Shown here: positions 57,861 to 64,000 of the stretch, piece after piece
How the letters are laid out: every line of letters begins with the position of its first letter
Numbering within the stretch: the stretch's first letter is position 1
Assembly (NCBI RefSeq): GCF_963678975.1
Contig: NC_089272.1
Location: 23,605,471-23,669,470 of the forward strand
Reading direction: 5' to 3'
From: Dysidea avara
Taxonomy: Eukaryota > Porifera > Demospongiae > Dictyoceratida > Dysideidae
Length of the DNA: 64,000 nucleotides
Notes under the pieces: generated by a model
What the model saw: the letters and a program-made list of their open reading frames with translations, nothing else
The model's database searches: none
Told to the model about the DNA's origin: nothing
Position numbers and translations under genes: made by a program

Positions 57861-58289
57861 CAATTTTTTACTATATTATATAACAATAAATGAAAGTGAG
57901 CACTGAAACTATGCTCATTAGGTGTCCAAAGGTCATCACATATCTTCATAACTGATGATTAATATTGAAATGTTTGTCTTTTGTCATGATCACTACAGGT
58001 GTAATTTGTATCAAGACACTATTATTTACTGTAGGAATTTTGGTTAATGTAAAATTGAAAGTGTATAACATTGCCCTGCACTTAGGGTAGGCAGTCTAGG
58101 TACCATAATGTACATATATGTAGTGCATTACAAGAATGTACTCTTTCTATATAGAGTTGTACATGCATTTGTATTAAACATAAGTTAGGTTCGCATGGTG
58201 TAGAAACGTTATTTTGCAAATGACATAGCAATTTAAATTTCTTTGTGCATGTTATTTTGTTGTACTTTGATTTATGGTACTTTGCTTAG

Positions 58290-59011
58290 GAATATCTGCG
58301 CTTACAACCACTCAACAAGATATACTTGAAGGTTTGGATATTGCCAACTGCTCAATTGACACTGCTTTTACACGCGTCTGTGGCAAATTACTTGATTGGC
58401 TGGAAGACAAGATCACAGTGAACAGGATACGTATTGCTTGTTTTGCAAATGCTAATACTGAGCTGGGTATTGGATACCCAGAAGTTCTAATGCAACAAAT
58501 GGTAGCAGCAAAATCAGTGACAGGATTGTTTGAAATCTTGGTGCTGCATCCCACCCACTGGAGCTGGTTAAACATTCAGGTTATGGAAAAAATAGCTTCT
58601 GTAGATGATCAAGCTGTTAAACTGGTTGATCATTACAAAAAGATAATTTCTAGTAAGAAAATACATGAAATATTTCAAGAAATTCCTAGCATTAAAATTG
58701 ATGATGGCTTCTATGCGACGGTTAAGGAAAAATGGAATAAATCACTGAGTGATATAACATTTGAAGACATTCAAAATCATCGATCAACAGTTGGGAAGCT
58801 TTTTGGCATTAACAAAACAGCAATTATACTTGCAAGTATTGTTAAAGGATGTGTTGAGATTCATTGGTTGATCCCAAGGACTTTCATTCACACTGTAAAG
58901 AGTAATATCCTAAAGAAGATAAGGATACTGCAGGAATTTGATATAGTCTCATTTGATGATATAGTAGTATCAGAAACCCTTCATTCACCAACACGTGCAG
59001 AAGGTACATAT
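58290..59011 (+). CDS. Exon of Death-domain gene: uncharacterised C-terminal region
   Basis: The acceptor AG is at 58288-58289 and the donor GTAAGT at 59012. About 240 codons are open. The sequence follows the pattern of an uncharacterised region that comes after Death domains in many sponge and coral proteins: a helical part ('VTGLFEILVLHPTHWSWLNI' then a 'KLVDHYKK' helix), a middle with 'STVGKLFGINKTAIILASIV', and the strand 'KGCVEIHWLIP' that in relatives reads like 'GSFIVTWFIP'. No catalytic motif is seen. It enters in phase 1, the exit phase of the Death-domain exon at 39585, so I assign both to one gene across an 18.7-kb intron. The join is inference: other exons may lie between, or this may be a separate gene. 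It leaves in phase 0 and joins 59560. Confidence 0.7.
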
Positions 59012-59559
59012 GTAAGTGTATGCTTATTCCTAAAGTTAAGTAGCTCTATTGTAACCATTCTGAGTATACGGTCATGGAAGGTTTATCACTGTATAACGAT
59101 TTTGTCATTTTAACAAATTGTTTGTTACCACCGTTTCGTAATTTCTTGTTTGGCAGTTCTTTGCATATATGTTAAGTTTCATTCAATGCCATTCTGTTTC
59201 CTTTTGCATTCCCTACTGTTTCAATTCTCAATAATCAGATGCATTGGTGAATTATCGTTGCCAAGGCAAGTGTGTGTTGTGTGAGCTAAGATTGAAAACT
59301 GGCTGTGATCAGGTAGTCGCTAGCTAGACTTAAGCGACAAACTTTAATGAAATCATTCACTTTGTGATAAAAGCACCAAATTTTCTGTGGAAGTTGTGTA
59401 AGGTATACTAAATAATTTGAGATAGGATGCCATGTCAAAATCATTGCCTTAGTGCATGTTTGGAAATTACGTTATAGTGAAGATGATGACATGTGGTAAT
59501 TGAAATAATTACAGTATATTGGAAACTGTACTCTGAAAGAGAAATCTGTGCCTCTTCAG

Positions 59560-59618
59560 GTAGAACCAGTTGTTAGTATGGAAACCCTCTCCAAAATAAG
59601 TGGAGCATTCAGTAAAAG
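59560..59618 (+). CDS. Next exon of the Death-domain gene
   Basis: 'CCTCTTCAG' acceptor and AAAAG|GTATGT donor bound 59 bp reading 'VEPVVSMETLSKISGAFSKR' in phase 0, in frame with the previous exon. It leaves in phase 2. No later exon was recognised before the window ends. Confidence 0.6.
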
Positions 59619-59656
59619 GTATGTAGATGATGCACTTTAACTTTTTCCAGCAACTT

Positions 59657-60402
59657 TGGTAGGGTCCGCAATGAAAAAATCACTAATCATGAAATTACTC
59701 CACTACTATTTCAACCTGTAGGGTACATCGAAGTATTTTTGTACATACCACTAAACCTTATTTATCTTTCTCCATATGACAGAAATCATGATTGATTTGT
59801 GCTGGAAATCATGAAAAATTGTGTGCTCTCTGGATGAAGCATGGGTTCCTTCCCATACTTGGCATATATAGTCCAGGTCTATACCTGATTATAACCCACA
59901 GTAGAAATAAATTGATTTGCTACTGTGGATTTGGTATGGAGCTACTCTTTACCGAAAATTGGCCGAAAATCACGTATTTTTGGATTTGGAGCAACCTAGC
60001 AATCAACAAAAGAAAAGCCAACAAACCTTCACTATATGGCAATATAGTTTGGTTATCACTTCATGCACAGTGCAAGTTTCAGATGGATCTGAGCTTTCCT
60101 TTCTTTGAACTAAGTGACATGAAATTTCTTTTTTAGACTTCAAAATTATGTTGTGACCACCTAATGGTATTAGTTTCCAACTAGTAATGGATCACGTGAT
60201 TATTGATAGATTTTTCGGGCACATTATAGCTACATGGTTGGCTATGTAGTGGTATAATCCAGGCAAAATTTCACTAGTATTTTTATCAATATTTGACTGC
60301 GACACCACTGACAAAGCTACTAGAGTAAGGCATAGTAAAACTTGGGGCCTACCAAAGATGGCAGGGTTGTTTATATGCAAGATCGAGATACTCTAATAGA
60401 AT
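59657..60402. repeat. Left arm of a 750-bp inverted repeat
   Basis: It begins 'TAGGGTCCGCAATGAAAAA', contains 'GGGTTCCTTCCCATACTTGG' and ends in 'AGATCGAGATACTCTAATAG'. The right arm (61612-62397) is its diverged reverse complement. Each arm has an open stretch of about 100 codons with similar sequence ('IYSPGLYLIITHS'), but starts and ends are not conserved. Confidence 0.85.
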
Positions 60403-61611
60403 AGTCATATAAACAGTTGTGGTATTTTAACGGATTCATAGATGACAGCTGACAAAAGAGTATTTAATTTTAAATTTTTTAAAACCAACAAAAATCATTT
60501 ACATCAGTGGTATATAAGTTTAGCTAGTTTGTACTTAATTTTGCTTCTTAAAAGTTAGGGAGGTATGTCCTCAATCCTATTTTTTTACAGCAGGCTGCAG
60601 GCAGTTGCTCTGTGCTATGTATATGAGCCTTTAACAAACAAGAAATTTTAGGTTTTTCACCCATAGCTGAAGGGTATTACTTATTTTTGGCTTTATCATG
60701 AGAAACACCAAGGCCTGTTGGATAACTGTTATACCAACAGTCACAATGTACTGAGTGTTTTATAATATAATATACTATGTATAACACTTTGTAGAGCTGT
60801 CTGTGCATCATTCCTGAATTTATGTGAGGTTTACTAGTCATTGAAGCAAATCACATGTTCTTTAGAAATCACATTTTAAGTCACATTTAAGGTAAGAGAT
60901 CCATAGTGGGAAAACACAGGCCATTGAAACTGTTATATCAAGTATCATAAGTCCTTAAATTTATGACTCATACTAAAAGGATATCTATAGTATATTTCTA
61001 CACCTCACATGTACACATGCATATGCTACCAAATATGTACCATACACACTCTAGCTCAACATTAAATTGTGCATCATACAAGCAAAAGAGAAATTTAAAA
61101 GCTTGCAAAATTAAAATAGTTATGCATTTGTATCATTAAAATTTGACAGTCAGTTTGTGTGATGAATTTTTGCTTAGCAGTATGCTAGAAGGACCTATAC
61201 ACATCATTACAATTATTGAATGTACAAAACTCACAGTTACAGTTTAGTATGAAGGTATAGCTGACTAATCAAAAGTGTGTGTTGTGTCATTTAGTAGTGC
61301 AAGGTGGCCACCATATTTATTTTTGAAATGCCCTGCAACTGTATAGAATTATTATTGTAGTAAATTGAAACTCTAACAGCATAATTATTCTTAGTAGCTA
61401 TTCTTGTCTCTATATATTGCCTCTAGGTGTAGCCATGCACTCATTGTGTGAAATCATTTATGGTGTGCCCCCAACCAGCAATCTGATACTCTTGAGGTTT
61501 CTTTCCAATTGCACTTTTACCCTGATATTTAATTCTTTCTGTTTTTGGATTCCACTTTCTTACTGAAGAGAACAGAATAGTAGAGAGATTGGAGACTGTT
61601 TGCATGACTGC
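60403..61611. other. Spacer between inverted repeat arms, nothing recognised
   Basis: About 1.2 kb of AT-rich DNA without coding or repeat signals that I can identify. Confidence 0.45.
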
Positions 61612-62397
61612 TCTATTAGAGTATCTCGATCTTGCATACAAACAACCCTGCCATTATTGAAGTTTTACTATGCCTAACTCTATGCTTCGTCAGTGGTGTC
61701 TCAGTCAAATGTTGATAAAATACTAGTGAAATTTTACCTGGATTATACCACTACGTAGCTAACCATGTAGCTAAAATGTGCACGAAAAATCAATTAATAA
61801 TCACCTAATCCATTTCTGGTTGGAAACTAATACCATTAGGTGGTCACAACATAATATTGAAACCTAAATAACTCGCTGGAGAAACCAAAACATGGACTTA
61901 TTGCAGCCACGCCTCCTGTTTTAGTCTCAGACATGCTAGGAAGAAATTTCATGCCACTTAGGAAAGCTCAGATCCATATGAAACTTGCGCTGTGCATGAA
62001 GTGATAGCCAAACTATATTGCTGTATGATGAAGGTTTGTTGACTTTCCTTTTGTTGAAAGCTGGGCTGCTCTGAATCCAAAAATACATGATTTTCAGCCA
62101 ATTTTTAGCAAAGAGTAGCTCCGCAGCAAATCCACAGTAGCAAATCGATTTATTTTTGCTGTGGGTTATAATCAGGTATAGACCTGGACTATATATGCCA
62201 AGTATGGGAAGGAACCCATGCTTCATCCGGAGAGCATGCAGTTTGTCACAATTTCCAGCACAAATTAATCGTGATTCCCGTCGTATGGAGAAAGATAGAT
62301 AAAGTTTATTGGTACGTACAAAAATACTTTGATATGCCCAGGTTGAAATAGTAGGGGAGTAATTTTGTGATTATTGAGTTTTTCATTGCGGACCCTA
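61612..62397. repeat. Right arm of the 750-bp inverted repeat
   Basis: Reverse complement of 59657-60402 with scattered substitutions. Its outer end reads 'CATTGCGGACCCTAACTTTG'. Confidence 0.85.
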
Positions 62398-62744
62398 ACT
62401 TTGATGCTGTTCTTCAATCAGTTGACCAAAGAGCACATGAACTGGATCTGTCTTTAAAACCCTTGAAGTGTATACCTTACTGATTTAATGGGTCTAATGT
62501 TTATGGAAAGGAATAACCTTGTCAAAAGGTGCTACAAGATCAATTAATGGAGGGAACAAAATTTTTATTGATATTTCATTGAATAAATGTATTATTACCC
62601 ATCCCACAGAACTGCTAGCAGCTACTGATACTCTGCACATGCATGGAGAGTACAAACTCTGGATCTATTGAAACTATCAGGACACGTGATGGTGTGTTGT
62701 GCAGCTAGTGTGGACAAGCGACAGACAAGTGTGTATTTTACAGG

Positions 62745-62930
62745 AATCAAGAAAATGCTGTTTTCATGCATTCATAGCTCAGTGCCTGAACAGAAATTAA
62801 CCAGTTTTGTGGCAGAAACTCCTTAGGGTAGGGCACCTCCTATTCCAAATTTGAGTTGAATCTGCCCAGCCATCACTGAGATATGTGCCTTCAAGGTTTG
62901 TCTTATTTTCTTTGTATTTTTCTTCATCTT
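62745..62930. repeat. Diverged direct repeat with 63597-63770
   Basis: Both copies contain 'AGAAAATGCTGTTTT' (first) or 'CCAAGAAAATGCTGTTTTTA' (second), 'GAGTTGAATCTGCCCAGC' and 'TCTTATTT', in the same order, about 850 bp apart. Confidence 0.7.
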
Positions 62931-63261
62931 CTGCTGCTTTTCTCTTCTGTTTGCTCTACTTGCTATAACTTGCGCATGCTTCAGTTAATTGACTTTAAAT
63001 TTGGAAGGCAGTAAGAGCATAGTGCAGCATATTTACAGCCCAATTTTTGTAGAGATCAAACTAAGAACAACAGAATTATGTGCGATTTTGAAAATTGTAA
63101 AACAATTTGTTGTCATGCCTACGGGGTAATCCGTTTGATGGAATAACTTGAAAATCGGTCTGTATATAAAGTTACTCATAGTGCAAACCTATTGTGGTTT
63201 GAAAGCACTGAGTGTATTAGCTAAGGAGATATAAAGCAAAACCAAACCTGTAAAAAAAAAG

Positions 63262-63412
63262 TGTGATCAAGATACTCTAATAGAACAGTCACTGAAAAGT
63301 AAAAAAGAAATGTTGGGAAAATTTCTCCAAGTTTCAAACCAGGGACATCCACACCTATGCACCCAAGCCCTTTACCACTCTGCCACTGCTGTCAGTTGCT
63401 CACCTCACTTAA
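63262..63412 (-). mobile_element. tRNA-derived SINE
   Basis: On the minus strand, 'AGTGGCAGAGTGGTAAAGGG' resembles a tRNA A box and 'TGGTTTGAAACTTGG' a B box, spaced as in a Leu/Ser-type tRNA. The tRNA-like head is followed by a body and the tail motif 'GACTGTTCTATTAGAGTATC' and a T-run (A-run on the plus strand). Changes in the B box argue against a functional tRNA gene. Confidence 0.65.
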
Positions 63413-64000
63413 TTTCTACATTAGTATACTAGAATGATAACTCTTAGACTAGTAGAAATTCTATAGCATTCTATATGTGTTGTATTGAAGTACTCAGAAA
63501 AAATGTGTGCTCTATTAGAAAATTATGAAAATAGCCTATATCAAGTGTGTCATGTGGATAAGTACAGTCGGTGTGGGTGGGTGACACTCGTTATACTGAA
63601 CCAAGAAAATGCTGTTTTTATGTATCCTTAGCTTAATAGTGCTTTAATGGTAATGCTGTGGAAACTTCCTCAAGGTAGGGTATTTCCCATGAGTTGAATC
63701 TGCCCAGCTATCTTCATAACTTCAAAATTCGTCTTATTTCAGTTCTTTGTAAATACATATACTGTAGCCATGCAGTCTTCATTGATTCCTGTAGTAAAGG
63801 AAAAAGTTCAAAGGCAAGTTAAAAAGAAGTGACAAGGCCAACCATAGACTGGCTTTGTAACTTGCAATTGCAAAAAGAAGTGCTATCCACACAAAAACAG
63901 CCAAGCTGTGGAAAAGGTGTGGCCTTAAAACACCTGGGTGAAAAAAGTTGTGAAATCAAAAGTGGCTGCCAAGAAATGGCTGCAATGATGTTAATGGTAA
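63413..64000. other. Window end, repeats only
   Basis: Besides the second copy of the diverged direct repeat (63597-63770) and a partial CTCTATTAG motif at 63504-63520, nothing is recognised to the end. Confidence 0.4.

Noticed and set aside
63320-63410. Functional tRNA gene
   Set aside because: The B box departs from the tRNA consensus and the sequence continues into a repeat body and tail, as in a SINE.

Overview
This looks like a window from an animal nuclear genome, most likely an early-branching metazoan; a demosponge is my best guess. Genes are split by GT-AG introns. They include a neurobeachin-type BEACH/WD40 gene and a Death-domain gene of a type I know from sponges and corals. The rest is AT-rich and crowded with animal-type mobile elements: BEL/Pao, DIRS, CR1/Jockey-like LINE, hAT, Tc1/mariner-like and Mutator-like elements and a tRNA-derived SINE. 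There are no bacterial operons, rRNA genes or CRISPR arrays. Taxon and domain names come from memory of the families; no search was run.

Layout. 1-7684 is a minisatellite array of 112- and 122-bp units with a 580-bp higher-order repeat. 8160-31061 (+) holds 20 recognisable exons of a neurobeachin/LRBA/NBEAL-type gene: PH-BEACH, BEACH, then WD40. The first thirteen exons carry three in-frame stops and four one-base losses, each of which upsets the splice phase; the last seven are clean. Its introns contain a decayed DIRS retrotransposon (about 12.87-18.56 kb, -), an intact 149-codon minus-strand reading frame (20.4-20.8 kb), short minus-strand exon-like units (24.2-25.1 kb) and an 813-bp palindrome (27.5-28.3 kb).

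29.7-38.8 kb is a field of inverted-repeat elements (one with a 9-bp target duplication), two LINE remnants head to head and a 283-bp TG microsatellite. A second gene starts at 39156 (+): a tiny first exon, a Death-domain exon (39301-39585), and phase-compatible downstream exons at 58290-59011 and 59560-59618. The roughly 18.7-kb intron between them holds a head-to-tail duplication (43.06-45.62 kb) whose first copy alone carries two inserted elements, a 701-bp hAT-type element, a broken hAT transposase gene (46.9-48.6 kb), a perfect 492-bp palindrome (49602-50093), and a structurally complete BEL/Pao retrotransposon (50127-56627) with two 236-bp LTRs that I read as identical and a 5-bp target duplication. 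From 59.6 kb to the end are a 750-bp inverted repeat, a tRNA-derived SINE and diverged repeats.

The two host genes show no visible link to each other. The window is mainly a record of repeat turnover around them, and filled and empty sites give the order of several insertions.
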